This document shows positions 16,780 through 25,403 of a stretch of 64,000 nt of DNA, piece by piece; position 1 is the first letter of the stretch; the number at the start of each line of letters is the position of its first letter. The stretch is from Shinella zoogloeoides (GTDB lineage: Bacteria > Pseudomonadota > Alphaproteobacteria > Rhizobiales > Rhizobiaceae): NCBI RefSeq assembly GCF_030733845.1, contig NZ_CP132311.1, positions 2,235,501-2,299,500 on the forward strand, written 5' to 3'. The position numbers and the translations under genes are program-made. The notes beneath the pieces are model-generated. The model made no database searches. It had not been told where the DNA came from and saw only the letters and a list, made by a program, of their open reading frames with translations.

Positions 16780-17783
16780 CCGACCAGCCGCCGCGCGACG
16801 CCGGCAACCTCAGCCGAAGGAAGGCGTGGTTCTTTTCGAGCGGCGACCGGCCCGGCCTTTCCGCCTTTCTCGCCGGCGGAAGCGAGCGCAAGCGCTTTTT
16901 CCGCTACTGGGTCAGGGACAATCTCTGGAACGCGGCGCATCTTCTCGGCCACTACGCCCTGAAGCTCGTTCCCATGGACGCGGTTTCAGCCCTCGGCGCG
17001 GGGCTTGGCCGCTTTGCCATGCCGCGCTTCCACAAGCTTGCCGAACGGCGCGCGCGCGAAACGCTGCGCACGCTCCGGCCGGACCTTTCGGACTCCGAGC
17101 GCGAAAGCCTGCTGATCGAGAACCAGAAGGCGCAGGGTCGCATCATGACGGAGTTCTCCGTCGTCAACCGGATCGCAAGGCACCCCGATCGAATCCAGTA
17201 TCACGGCCTCGAGATCATCGACGAAGCGGTGCGCGCGGGACCGACGATCATCGTCGGCCTGCATCTCGGCAATTGGGAAATCGGTCCGGTCATCCTGCAG
17301 AAGATCAACGTGTCGCCGCACACCTTCTACGTCCCGCCGGTGGAAAGGGCGAAAGCCTGGATCGCCGAGCGCGTGCGCAGAAAGGCCGGCGTGCAGTTTC
17401 TGCCGCCGGGTTTTCAGGGCGTGCGGCCCGCGGTGAAGATCCTGCGAAGCGGCGGCGTCGTCAACGCCTTCTGCGACGAGGGGTTTCAGGGCGTCATCCG
17501 TGGCCCGTTCTTCGGCCAGACGCCGCACATGGAAGGCAACATCGCGCTCATCATCCGGCTTGCCCGCATGACCGGCGCGACGATCTGTCCGTGGTACAAT
17601 ATCCGCACCGACGGCTTCCGCTTCGAGGCGCACGCCCTCGACCCGATCCGCCTGCCGCCTGAAGACGTCCCCGGCGAGCGCTTTCTCGACGACATGCTGC
17701 TGCTGAACGCCGCGATAGAACCCATCGTCCTCGCCCATCTGGACCAATGGTACTTCCTCGACAGCGCCATCAAGGCACGCTGA
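16776..17783 (+). CDS. LpxL/HtrB-type lysophospholipid or lipid A acyltransferase
   Basis: 335 residues. The catalytic motif HxxxxE/D is HLGNWE (in IIVGLHLGNWEIGPV), the form seen in lipid A late acyltransferases, followed by the substrate-binding FCDEGFQGVIRGPFFG and HMEGNIALIIRLARMTG. The N-terminus is basic and has one amphipathic or membrane-contacting stretch near RYWVRDNLWNAAHLLGHYALKL. Length fits the family (about 300). It starts in the stop codon of the P450 gene. It may add a (possibly hydroxylated) fatty acid to a lipid; the acceptor is unknown. An inverted-repeat terminator follows. Confidence 0.85.
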   Translation: MTDQPPRDAGNLSRRKAWFFSSGDRPGLSAFLAGGSERKRFFRYWVRDNLWNAAHLLGHYALKLVPMDAVSALGAGLGRFAMPRFHKLAERRARETLRTLRPDLSDSERESLLIENQKAQGRIMTEFSVVNRIARHPDRIQYHGLEIIDEAVRAGPTIIVGLHLGNWEIGPVILQKINVSPHTFYVPPVERAKAWIAERVRRKAGVQFLPPGFQGVRPAVKILRSGGVVNAFCDEGFQGVIRGPFFGQTPHMEGNIALIIRLARMTGATICPWYNIRTDGFRFEAHALDPIRLPPEDVPGERFLDDMLLLNAAIEPIVLAHLDQWYFLDSAIKAR

Positions 17784-17803
17784 GCGCCCCACACTCCGGG
17801 CTT

Positions 17804-17831
17804 CGATGGGCCTGCCGGAACAGGCCCATCG
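17804..17831. terminator. Inverted repeat between converging genes, probable terminator
   Basis: CGATGGGCCTG and CAGGCCCATCG form an 11-bp perfect stem around CCGGAA, between the acyltransferase stop and the choX stop. It lacks a clear T-tract. Confidence 0.6.
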
Positions 17832-17840
17832 CGATAGGTA

Positions 17841-18794
17841 TCAACCGCCGAGGAACCGGCTCACCGCCTCGCTCGCGGGTCCGCCGTCCAGCGTGGTCAC
17901 GCCATCGAGCCAGGGGCCGGCCGCATCGGGATGGGCTTGCAGCCATTCCGTTGCCGCCGTCGCCGCGTCCTTGCCGTCGTTGAGGATGGCGCCCATGATC
18001 TCGTTTTCCATCTCCAGCGTGAAGCGCAGGTTGGTCACGAACCGCGCGGCGTTCGGGCATTCCGTCGCATATCCGGCGCGAATATTGGTATAGATGTCCG
18101 CGCCGCCGTAGTTCGGGCCGAAATAGTCGTCGCCGCCGGAGAGGTAGTCGATCTTGTACACGGAGTTCATTGGATGCGGCGCCCAGCCGAGGAAGATGAT
18201 CCATTTCTTCTCGCCGATCGCTCGCCCGACCTCCGCCAGCATGCCCTGCTCGGAGCTTTCGACCAGCTCCCAGCCGCCAAGGCCGAAGGCCTTCTTCTCG
18301 ATCATGTCGGTGATCATGCGGTTGCCGTTGTTGCCGGGCTCGATGCCGTAGATCTTCTGGCCGAATTTTTCGGCGAATTTCTGCAGGTCCGCGAAATCCT
18401 TCACGCCAGCCGCCGCCACGTAGTCGGGCACGGCAAAGGTATATTTGGCGCCCGTCAGGTTCGGACCGAAGACCTCGATCGACTTGTCTTCCAGAAAGGG
18501 CTTGCGGTCTGCCTCCATGCTCGGTTGCCAGTCGCCGAGATAGACGTCGATATCCTTGTTCCGCATGCTGGTATAGGTGACCGGAATGGAGAGGAGCTTG
18601 CTTTCCGGTGCATAGCCGAGCGCTTGGAGGATCGCCGAGGCGACGGCCGTGGTGGAGGTGATGTCGGTCCAGCCGACGTCGGAAAAGCGCACGACCTTGC
18701 AGCTTTCCGGATCGGCGGCGCGGGCGGTGCCCATCGTCGAAAGCAGGCCGGCAGTCATGGCAAGCATCATTACAGGCGTGATATGTCTTGGCAT
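17841..18794 (-). CDS. choX: Choline/glycine-betaine ABC transporter substrate-binding protein
   Basis: 317 residues with a Sec signal peptide cleaved near ARA-ADPES. The mature protein matches the ChoX/ProX fold: VRFSDVGWTDITSTTAVAS, YLGDWQPSMEADRKPF, KKWIIFLGWAPHPMN and GGADIYTNIRAGYATECP, with Trp and Tyr residues that would build the aromatic box for a quaternary ammonium group. No ChoW permease or ChoV ATPase lies nearby. It is the last gene of the acetone-carboxylase-type operon, 47 bases after the SDR gene, an unusual place. It may feed a distant transporter or bind another small molecule. Confidence 0.85.
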   Translation of the reverse strand: MPRHITPVMMLAMTAGLLSTMGTARAADPESCKVVRFSDVGWTDITSTTAVASAILQALGYAPESKLLSIPVTYTSMRNKDIDVYLGDWQPSMEADRKPFLEDKSIEVFGPNLTGAKYTFAVPDYVAAAGVKDFADLQKFAEKFGQKIYGIEPGNNGNRMITDMIEKKAFGLGGWELVESSEQGMLAEVGRAIGEKKWIIFLGWAPHPMNSVYKIDYLSGGDDYFGPNYGGADIYTNIRAGYATECPNAARFVTNLRFTLEMENEIMGAILNDGKDAATAATEWLQAHPDAAGPWLDGVTTLDGGPASEAVSRFLGG

Positions 18795-18841
18795 TTGCTG
18801 TTCCCTTTCTCGTTATGTTGGCTTCATGCGAACCGGGCGGC

Positions 18842-19672
18842 TCACCAGAGTGCGCCGCCCGAGATCTGTATGTTCTCCATGGTGATGCCGCGTGCACCCT
18901 CCCCGCACAGGAAGACGGTGAGCGAGGCGATTTCGTCCGGCTGGATGATGCGGTTCTGCGGGTTCTGTCGGGCGATGTCCGCCATGGCGTCTTCCAGCGT
19001 CCGCCCGCCGCCCTCGCGGTCGATGACCTGCTGGACGTTACGCCGCATCAGTTCCGTCTCCACCCAGGTCGGGCTGATCATCACCGCCGTCACGCCATGC
19101 GGCGCCCCTTCAAGCGCGACGCAGCGCGTGAGGCCGAGAAGCCCCGATTTCGAGGTGCAATAGGCGGGATTGTCCTTCCAACCGACCGTTGCCGCCGTCG
19201 AGCCGATATTGATCACCCGGCCCCATTTGCGGGCGATCATGCCCGGCAGGTAGGTGCGGGTCATGCGGAAGGCGCCATTGAGGTTGGTGTCGATGATCTT
19301 CAGCCACAGCTCGTCCGAATGGCCGCTGACGGGCTGCTCGGCGGTGGTGCCGGCGGCATTGACGAGAATGTCGGCCGGCCCGCACGCTGCCCCGGCGGCG
19401 GCCGCAAAATCGGCGATGGAGGCGCTGTCGCGCACGTCGAGATGGCCGGCATGAACCTTCACGCCGAACCGTGCGAGCCCCGCGCGCACGCCTGTGATCT
19501 CCTCGGGGTCCGGATAGGCGGCCGCATCACCCTGCCGCCCGACTGCTTCGCGCACGAACGAGCCCACGGCGACATGGGCGCCGGCGCCCGCAAGCGCCTC
19601 GGCAATCGCCAGCCCCTGCCCCGTCAGCCCGCCGGTGATGACCGCGCTGCGGCCCTTCAACTGTCCCGTCAT
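18842..19672 (-). CDS. SDR-family dehydrogenase
   Basis: 276-residue Rossmann enzyme. The cofactor loop is ITGGLTGQGLAIAEAL (TGxxxGxG form, with Gln in place of the usual Ile), the NAG motif is VNAAG, the catalytic Ser is in INIGSTAATVG, and YxxxK is YCTSK. Its ATG overlaps the stop of acxC (ATGA) and has AAGGAG upstream, so it is translated with the carboxylase. In an acetone pathway it could oxidise a secondary alcohol such as 2-propanol to the ketone, or reduce the acetoacetate product; both are inference. Confidence 0.87.
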   Translation of the reverse strand: MTGQLKGRSAVITGGLTGQGLAIAEALAGAGAHVAVGSFVREAVGRQGDAAAYPDPEEITGVRAGLARFGVKVHAGHLDVRDSASIADFAAAAGAACGPADILVNAAGTTAEQPVSGHSDELWLKIIDTNLNGAFRMTRTYLPGMIARKWGRVINIGSTAATVGWKDNPAYCTSKSGLLGLTRCVALEGAPHGVTAVMISPTWVETELMRRNVQQVIDREGGGRTLEDAMADIARQNPQNRIIQPDEIASLTVFLCGEGARGITMENIQISGGALW

Positions 19673-20166
19673 GCCGTCTCCTTCAGGGGTTTTCCCAGCC
19701 AGCCGCGATAGAAGCCGTCGAGGTCGGGCTGGAAATCATGCACGATGGGATAGCCGGGCGCAGCCGCCTCCACCTCATGGAGATGGGCGCATTGCGGGCA
19801 GAAGAACTCGCGAATCTCCATCCATTCCGGGTCCGGCAGGTCGCTGTTCGGATAGATTTCCCGCAGGCTTTCCTCCGTGTCGCGCACGTTGATGACGGCG
19901 GCGAGCTTCCAGTTCTTCCGGTAGTCACCGAAAGAGTGGCCGCATTCGCAGCGCGTGATCCTGCCCTCGCCACTGTCGCAGATGAACAGCCGGTCGCCGA
20001 CCGGCAGCAGGATCGGATCGTCGAAGGCGACGCGATCCTGAAGGACCGCGATATATTTGAAGAACCGGTCGTCGTCCTTGTAGGCGCTCATGATACGGCG
20101 GGTCTGCGGCCAGGGCAGCGTGCCCTCGACCAGCTCGCGGATGACATCCTTGGAATATTCACTCAT
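19669..20166 (-). CDS. acxC: Acetone carboxylase gamma subunit
   Basis: 165 residues, the usual size for AcxC. It has a likely zinc site built from CECG (in ITRCECGHSFGDYRKNWKLA) and CPQC (in EFFCPQCAHLHEVEA), and ends with PGYPIVHDFQPDLDGFYRGWLGKPL, a stretch typical of the family. It follows acxB by three bases and overlaps the SDR gene by four. Gamma binds the alpha/beta pair into the (alpha-beta-gamma)2 enzyme. The related acetophenone carboxylase small subunits are the main alternative. Confidence 0.85.
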   Translation of the reverse strand: MSEYSKDVIRELVEGTLPWPQTRRIMSAYKDDDRFFKYIAVLQDRVAFDDPILLPVGDRLFICDSGEGRITRCECGHSFGDYRKNWKLAAVINVRDTEESLREIYPNSDLPDPEWMEIREFFCPQCAHLHEVEAAAPGYPIVHDFQPDLDGFYRGWLGKPLKETA

Positions 20167-20169
20167 GGC

Positions 20170-22362
20170 TCAATTCTCCCCGGCAATGGCATAGTCGGCG
20201 TCGAGGCTCCAGAATTCCTTGAATTCCCTGGTGAATCTCGGCGAGAGCTGCATTGCGCTGCGATACATCTTGGCGACTTCCGGGGCAAAGGCCCCGGCCT
20301 TCACACGGTCCCTCTCGCGCGCGATCCATTCGGAGACCGGGACAGCCTTGGCGAGGCGCGCCCGGCGCATCTCTGCGCGCCTTGCAGCGGTGGCGTCGAT
20401 ATCGGCCTGCGGATAGCCCTCGTCGTCATCCTTCAGAATGATGCCGAAGACCTGTTCGGCCGCCTCGCGCGTCAGGAAGCCGTTCTCGACGTCCCAGGCT
20501 GTCTTGATCGGGTCGCGCTCCAGCACGTCGCCGAAACCGCCTCCGCCATTATAGGCGTGGCTGAAGATGTCGCCGGTCTTGTGCGGCTTGGTGATGTAGG
20601 GTCCCTCCTCGAAGACCTGCTGGCCCTTGTAGGTGCGTTCGAAATTCGAGGTGATCGGGTCCGTGCCCGGCGCATGGGCCAGCGGCTCGCGCCGTTCGGC
20701 CTTCTCGAAGATGTCCGAGCCGCGCACCGCATGGTGCTTCTCGCACGTCGGCGCCGGATAGCCGCCGCACAGGCCGCCATTGTCGAAGACGCGGGAGGAA
20801 TGTTCGGAGGTGACGAGGCGCAGATGCTCCGTCTTGCTGACCAGCCATGTCGAGATGAAGGCGCAGCCGCCGCGATATTTGCCCGCCCCGCCTGAATTGG
20901 CGACGATGGAACGGCCGATATAGACCATCGGCATGTTCTGTTCCCAGATCTCGATATTGCCCATGTCGGATTCCGGATTCCAGCCGACATAGGCCGTGTC
21001 GAGCCCGTCCTTGATGGCGAGCGCGCCGGAGCCGGCGGCCGCGCATTCGAAATGCGCCATGCCGAAGCTGCCGCCGTACTGGCTGACGCCGCCCATCTCG
21101 ATCATCGGCGAATTGACCTGGCCGACAAAGGCCTCCTCGACGAAGCCGCGGGCGATGAAGCCGCGCGACAGCAGCCGCTGGAACACGCCATAGGCGGGCA
21201 ACAGCAGCGCCCAGGAGGTGGCGGTCGCCGCCATCTCATTGTCCGGATTGGTCCAGGTGCCGTGCGGAATGTTGATCTCGGTCGCCATCCATGCGCCGTC
21301 GTTGACGAGGCCCTCGAAATTCATGTGCTGGGTCAGCGTCACGAACATGCCGCCGTCCATGCCGGCCGGCGTGCAGTTCATCGAGTGGTAGCCCCAGGGC
21401 TGGGTGCCGTCGAAATCCATGCGGATCCTGCCCTCGGCCGTGATCTCCATCTCGATCGGGATGTTGTAGAGCCAGTTCGGATCGGCGAGCGGCTGGAAGC
21501 CGGGCTTGCCTTCCGTGACATGGCCATAGAACGTATGGCCGCGATAGATGCCGGGCACGGTGAGCTGCCGCGTGCGGGCAAGCTGGGCGCGCCGGCCTTC
21601 CTCGATGAACTCCTTGGCGATCTGCTGCCAGTAGCCGAGTCCGATCTCCGAGATGAGCTGCTTGACGCTCTCGCGCATATCGATGCAGGCGGCGACCTTG
21701 GCCTTCTCGTCGAGTACCCAGTAGATGGGCATGCGCAGGTTCCGTTCGCAGCGGATGATATAGTCGCGGCGCAGCTCGTCGTTCTGCCCGACCTTCTCCG
21801 CGCAGACGAAGAGGCCTTCCGTGAAACGCTCCTGCGCCAGGCAGACGTCGCCGCCGGGTGTGATGCCGCCGGCCTCCAGCTCGTGGCAGACCGCGCCCGC
21901 CCAGCCGACCAGCGTGCCCTCATAGTAGATCGGCACCACGTCCATGACATCGGGCACCTGCACCGTGCCGATGAAGGCGTCGTTGTTGGCGAAGATGTCG
22001 CCGTCGCGGATGCCGGGGTCCTGCTCGTAGCCGTTGCGGATCATCCACTTGATGAAGCGGCTCATCGTGTGCACATGCACCATGATGCCGTTGGAGAGCG
22101 CGATGGCGTCCCCCTCCGGCGTATAGATAGCGACGACCATCTCGCCGACTTCGCGCACGCCGGGCGAAGCGGAGATGCGGCGGGCCATCTCGCGCGCCGA
22201 GACGCAATAGGCGCGCAGCTTCGTGTGCAGCGTCTCGAACTTGAGCGGATCCTCCTTGCGCAGCTTCAGCTCGGTAATGCCGTCATAGCAGCCGGTTTCC
22301 TCCATCAGCCGTTCGGATTCCAGAAGGCGCGACTGGAGGGGGTTTGCGGTTTTGTCCAGCAT
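20170..22362 (-). CDS. acxB: Acetone carboxylase alpha subunit (hydantoinase B/oxoprolinase family)
   Basis: 730 residues from the ATG at 22362 (MLDKTANPLQSR), which has GGGAG 8 bases upstream. A second ATG at 22386 overlaps the acxA stop by 8 bases and lacks a ribosome site. The protein has HyuB features throughout, including VREVGEMVVAIYTPEGDAIALSNG, the YYEGTLVGWAGAVCHELEAGG segment and the C-terminal GAGKYRGGCAFISTWLVSK and GGGGFGDVLERDP. It matches the size of acetone carboxylase alpha rather than of generic hydantoinase B. With acxA and acxC it would convert acetone plus bicarbonate to acetoacetate at the cost of ATP, a manganese-dependent reaction. Confidence 0.87.
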   Translation of the reverse strand: MLDKTANPLQSRLLESERLMEETGCYDGITELKLRKEDPLKFETLHTKLRAYCVSAREMARRISASPGVREVGEMVVAIYTPEGDAIALSNGIMVHVHTMSRFIKWMIRNGYEQDPGIRDGDIFANNDAFIGTVQVPDVMDVVPIYYEGTLVGWAGAVCHELEAGGITPGGDVCLAQERFTEGLFVCAEKVGQNDELRRDYIIRCERNLRMPIYWVLDEKAKVAACIDMRESVKQLISEIGLGYWQQIAKEFIEEGRRAQLARTRQLTVPGIYRGHTFYGHVTEGKPGFQPLADPNWLYNIPIEMEITAEGRIRMDFDGTQPWGYHSMNCTPAGMDGGMFVTLTQHMNFEGLVNDGAWMATEINIPHGTWTNPDNEMAATATSWALLLPAYGVFQRLLSRGFIARGFVEEAFVGQVNSPMIEMGGVSQYGGSFGMAHFECAAAGSGALAIKDGLDTAYVGWNPESDMGNIEIWEQNMPMVYIGRSIVANSGGAGKYRGGCAFISTWLVSKTEHLRLVTSEHSSRVFDNGGLCGGYPAPTCEKHHAVRGSDIFEKAERREPLAHAPGTDPITSNFERTYKGQQVFEEGPYITKPHKTGDIFSHAYNGGGGFGDVLERDPIKTAWDVENGFLTREAAEQVFGIILKDDDEGYPQADIDATAARRAEMRRARLAKAVPVSEWIARERDRVKAGAFAPEVAKMYRSAMQLSPRFTREFKEFWSLDADYAIAGEN

Positions 22363-22378
22363 GTCTTGGGTCTCCCGC

Positions 22379-24508
22379 TCAGGCATGGTTGTAGTGGAGC
22401 AGCGTCCACTCGTCGATGAAGACACGATCATTGGGATGGACGACCAGAGTGGTCGCCGGATGCTCGATGATGGCGGGGCCGGTCACCTCGTGGCCGGGCT
22501 GGAGCAGATCCATCTCGTAGAGGTTCGCCTTGTGCCAGCGCCCGCCCATATAGGCTTCGCGCATCCCCTTGTGGGCGGCTTGCGGGTTGGAGGTGCCGAG
22601 CGGCCGCCGCACGAGGGTCGGCTTGATCTTATCCGCGGTGGCGATGATGCCGAGTTCCATCAGCGAGAAGCCGGCCTCGCCGTATTTGGAGACGCGGTGA
22701 TTGGCCTTGGCGTAGACCTCCTCGAATTGGGCAAGCAATGTGCGCATATCGTCGGCAGTGGCGATGGCGTCGAGCGGCGCGATGACCTCGACATCCTCCA
22801 GTTGCCCCGTATAGCGCGCCATGAAGAAGGGCACGGCCTTGATCTTCTCGCGGGCATGGCCGTCGGCGAGCATTTCGTCGACCGCGGCCTTTTCGAGGTC
22901 CTTCCAGACCTGCGTCACCTGCCGCCCGGCGGCCATGAGTTGCTCGTCCGAGGCCCGGGCGCCGATATCGATCTGGGTGGAGACCGAGTGACGCCGCATG
23001 TAGTCGGCCGTCGTGCAGCCGAAGGCGGAAAAACCGGCGGCGAACTGGAAGGTGATGATGTCCTTGAAGCCGATGCCCCTGGCGCAGCCGGCAAGATGCA
23101 GTGGGCCGGAGCCGCCATAGGACAGCAGCGTGAATTCCGAGGGGTGGATGCCCTGGCCTGAGATCACGCGGCGCAGTGCATTGTTGGCATCCGCCTCCAG
23201 CATCTCGATCATGCCCTCGGCCGCCTCTTCGACCCCGACGCCGAGCGGATCGGCGCATTTCTCCTTGAAGGCGGCGCGCGCCTTCTCCACCTGCAGCTTC
23301 ACCTTGCCGCCGAGGAAATAATCCGGGTTCAGCCGACCGAGGATCGCATCGCAATCGGCAATGGTCGGTTCCGTGCCGCCGCGGTCGAAGCAGATGGGGC
23401 CGGGATCGGAGCCGGCGCTTTCCGGGCCGAGCGAGATCTTCCGCGTCAGCGGATCGACCTTCAGGATCATGCCTGCGCCGGCACCGATCGTATCGAGGTG
23501 CAGCGTCGGCACGTTCAGCTTGAAGCGGTCCATCAGCGGCTCATTCTCGATGCGCGTCTGGCCGCGCGAGATGACGCCCATGTCGAAGGACGTGCCGCCC
23601 ATATCCGAGCAGATGAGGCTGTCATTGCCGATCAGCTTGCCGATATAGGCCGCCCCGAGAATGCCGCCGATCGGCCCGGAGATCATCGTCTCGTGCAGGC
23701 GCGGATGGTTGATCGAGGTGAGGCCGCCGAAGGACAGCAACGTCTGCACGCCGTATTTGAAGCCGTATTTCTTCGAGGCGTGCTCGATGCCACGCAGCTG
23801 CATGCGACCGCGCGAGGTGGCATAGGCCTCGATCAGCACGGAGTTCAATCGCGACTGCTCGCGGACGACGGGACGGACTTCGTGGCTGGTATAGACCATG
23901 ATCTCGACACCGGCTTTCGCGATCTCCTCGCGGCAGATCTCGGCAATGCGCTTTTCGTGCGCCGGGTTCACATGGGAGAAGATCGTCATGATGCAGATCG
24001 CATCGACCTTGTCCTTGATGAGCGCGCGCGCTGCCTTCACCACATCCTCGTCGTAGAGCGGCAGGATGACGTCGCCGAAATGATCGATGCGCTCGGTGAC
24101 GCCATGGGTGCGCCGGCGCGGCACCAGCGGATCGGGATGGGCGTGCGTGACGGCATGCAGCCGATCGGCATAGGAATAATCGGCCCAGGCCTGCAGGCCG
24201 CGGCCCATCAGGATCATGTCCTCCATGCCCTTGGTGGTGATGAGCCCGAGGCGGCGTCCGGTGCGCGAGAGCAGCGTGTTCAGCATGCCCGTGCCGGAAT
24301 AGAGCACCACGTCGAGGCCGGAGAACATGTCCTCCAGCGAAATGCCCCAGGCGTCGGCCGCGTCCAGTGAGGAGGCGATGAAGCCTTCCGCCTCGTTTTT
24401 CGGCGTGGTCGCCGCCTTGCCGATCTTGAAGTGTCCGTGCCGATCGACGAGGATCGTGTCGGTCATGGTGCCGCCCGCGTCGATGCCAATCACTATCGGG
24501 TTTTCCAA
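22379..24508 (-). CDS. acxA: Acetone carboxylase beta subunit (hydantoinase A family)
   Basis: 709 residues if translation begins at the TTG at 24508, eight bases after a perfect AGGAGG; the frame stays open to an ATG at 24571 that has no ribosome site. The N-terminal ATPase fold shows IGIDAGGTMTDTILVD (phosphate loop of the ASKHA type) and CSDMGGTSFDMGVI (second phosphate site), then ESAGSDPGPICFDRGGTEPTIADCDAILGRLNPDYFLGG, a HyuA signature. First gene of the operon acxA-acxB-acxC-SDR-choX. Its promoter must lie in the 97 bases shared with the divergent LuxR gene. Confidence 0.88.
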   Translation of the reverse strand: MENPIVIGIDAGGTMTDTILVDRHGHFKIGKAATTPKNEAEGFIASSLDAADAWGISLEDMFSGLDVVLYSGTGMLNTLLSRTGRRLGLITTKGMEDMILMGRGLQAWADYSYADRLHAVTHAHPDPLVPRRRTHGVTERIDHFGDVILPLYDEDVVKAARALIKDKVDAICIMTIFSHVNPAHEKRIAEICREEIAKAGVEIMVYTSHEVRPVVREQSRLNSVLIEAYATSRGRMQLRGIEHASKKYGFKYGVQTLLSFGGLTSINHPRLHETMISGPIGGILGAAYIGKLIGNDSLICSDMGGTSFDMGVISRGQTRIENEPLMDRFKLNVPTLHLDTIGAGAGMILKVDPLTRKISLGPESAGSDPGPICFDRGGTEPTIADCDAILGRLNPDYFLGGKVKLQVEKARAAFKEKCADPLGVGVEEAAEGMIEMLEADANNALRRVISGQGIHPSEFTLLSYGGSGPLHLAGCARGIGFKDIITFQFAAGFSAFGCTTADYMRRHSVSTQIDIGARASDEQLMAAGRQVTQVWKDLEKAAVDEMLADGHAREKIKAVPFFMARYTGQLEDVEVIAPLDAIATADDMRTLLAQFEEVYAKANHRVSKYGEAGFSLMELGIIATADKIKPTLVRRPLGTSNPQAAHKGMREAYMGGRWHKANLYEMDLLQPGHEVTGPAIIEHPATTLVVHPNDRVFIDEWTLLHYNHA

Positions 24509-24605
24509 GTCCTGGCCCTCCTGAGATTTTCGATGGGGGAAGACTAGGCTCGCGCAGGGCAAGGCCGCCATATGCCGAAAGGCACAATGACGGGGGAGCG
24601 TTGAC

Positions 24606-25403
24606 GTGCTAGATCAGGGCATGCGTGGGCAAAGTTTCTGGCAGACCTTCGCCGCAGCGATTGCCGCGACGGGAACCGACGATCATGTCGATCGGTTGAT
24701 CGACATGATCGATGCCGTCGTCTCGCCCGACCTCGTCACCGTCACACGCTATTCCGCGACCCACCGGCCGCAATTTGTCAAGCACCGCGGCTATTCGGAA
24801 GCGATGGTCGCGCGCTATCTGGAAACCTACTACGTCTTCGACCCCTTCTACGCGCATTGGCGCAACGGGCGACAGGCGGGCGTCGTGCCGCTCAAGGGCC
24901 TTGCCAACGACCGTATGAAGCGCGGCCGCTACATAGCCGAATTCCTCGCCCAGTCGGAAATCTGCGACGAGATCGGCGTGCTGCTGGAAGACGGCGACGA
25001 CTGGTGCCTCGGCATATTCCTCGATCGTTCGCACCAGCCCTTCCGCGACGGCGAGGTCGACCTGCTCAACGAGCGCTTCTCCGTCTTCTCGGCGCTGCAT
25101 GCGCTCGACACCCGCACGCGCCGGCCCATCGAACGCCGCACGGTGCCCGCCGCCGCGCCGGCCAACGGCCCGGTGATCCTGCCCGCCCAGTGGCCCGAGC
25201 TTTCCGCCCGCGAACTGGAGCTTGTGGAACTCGTGCTGAAAGGCCATCCCACCGCCACCATCGCGGCAAGGCTCGGCATCGCCGCCGGAACGGTGAAAAA
25301 CCACCGCGCCCGCATCTACGAAAAGCTCGACATCACCTCCGAGCGCGAACTCTTCCTGCACTTCTTCCAGCGCAGCCAGCCGGGCCCGGATCACCAGGGC
25401 TAG
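24606..25403 (+). CDS. LuxR-family regulator divergent from the acx operon
   Basis: 265 residues from a GTG at 24606; an ATG at 24621 (MRGQSFWQTF) is a possible alternative. The C-terminal HTH is LSARELELVELVLKGHPTATIAARLGIAAGTVKNHRARIYEKLDI (about 200-245). The N-terminal half contains YYVFDPFYAHW and EICDEIGVLLEDGDDWCLGIFLDRS, similar in layout to the LuxR at 8937 (YYRLDPFYRL). No luxI gene is nearby, so it is a LuxR solo. As the only regulator beside the carboxylase operon it is the natural candidate to control it. Known acetone carboxylase operons use a sigma-54 activator instead, so this would be a different mode. Confidence 0.85.
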   Translation: MLDQGMRGQSFWQTFAAAIAATGTDDHVDRLIDMIDAVVSPDLVTVTRYSATHRPQFVKHRGYSEAMVARYLETYYVFDPFYAHWRNGRQAGVVPLKGLANDRMKRGRYIAEFLAQSEICDEIGVLLEDGDDWCLGIFLDRSHQPFRDGEVDLLNERFSVFSALHALDTRTRRPIERRTVPAAAPANGPVILPAQWPELSARELELVELVLKGHPTATIAARLGIAAGTVKNHRARIYEKLDITSERELFLHFFQRSQPGPDHQG

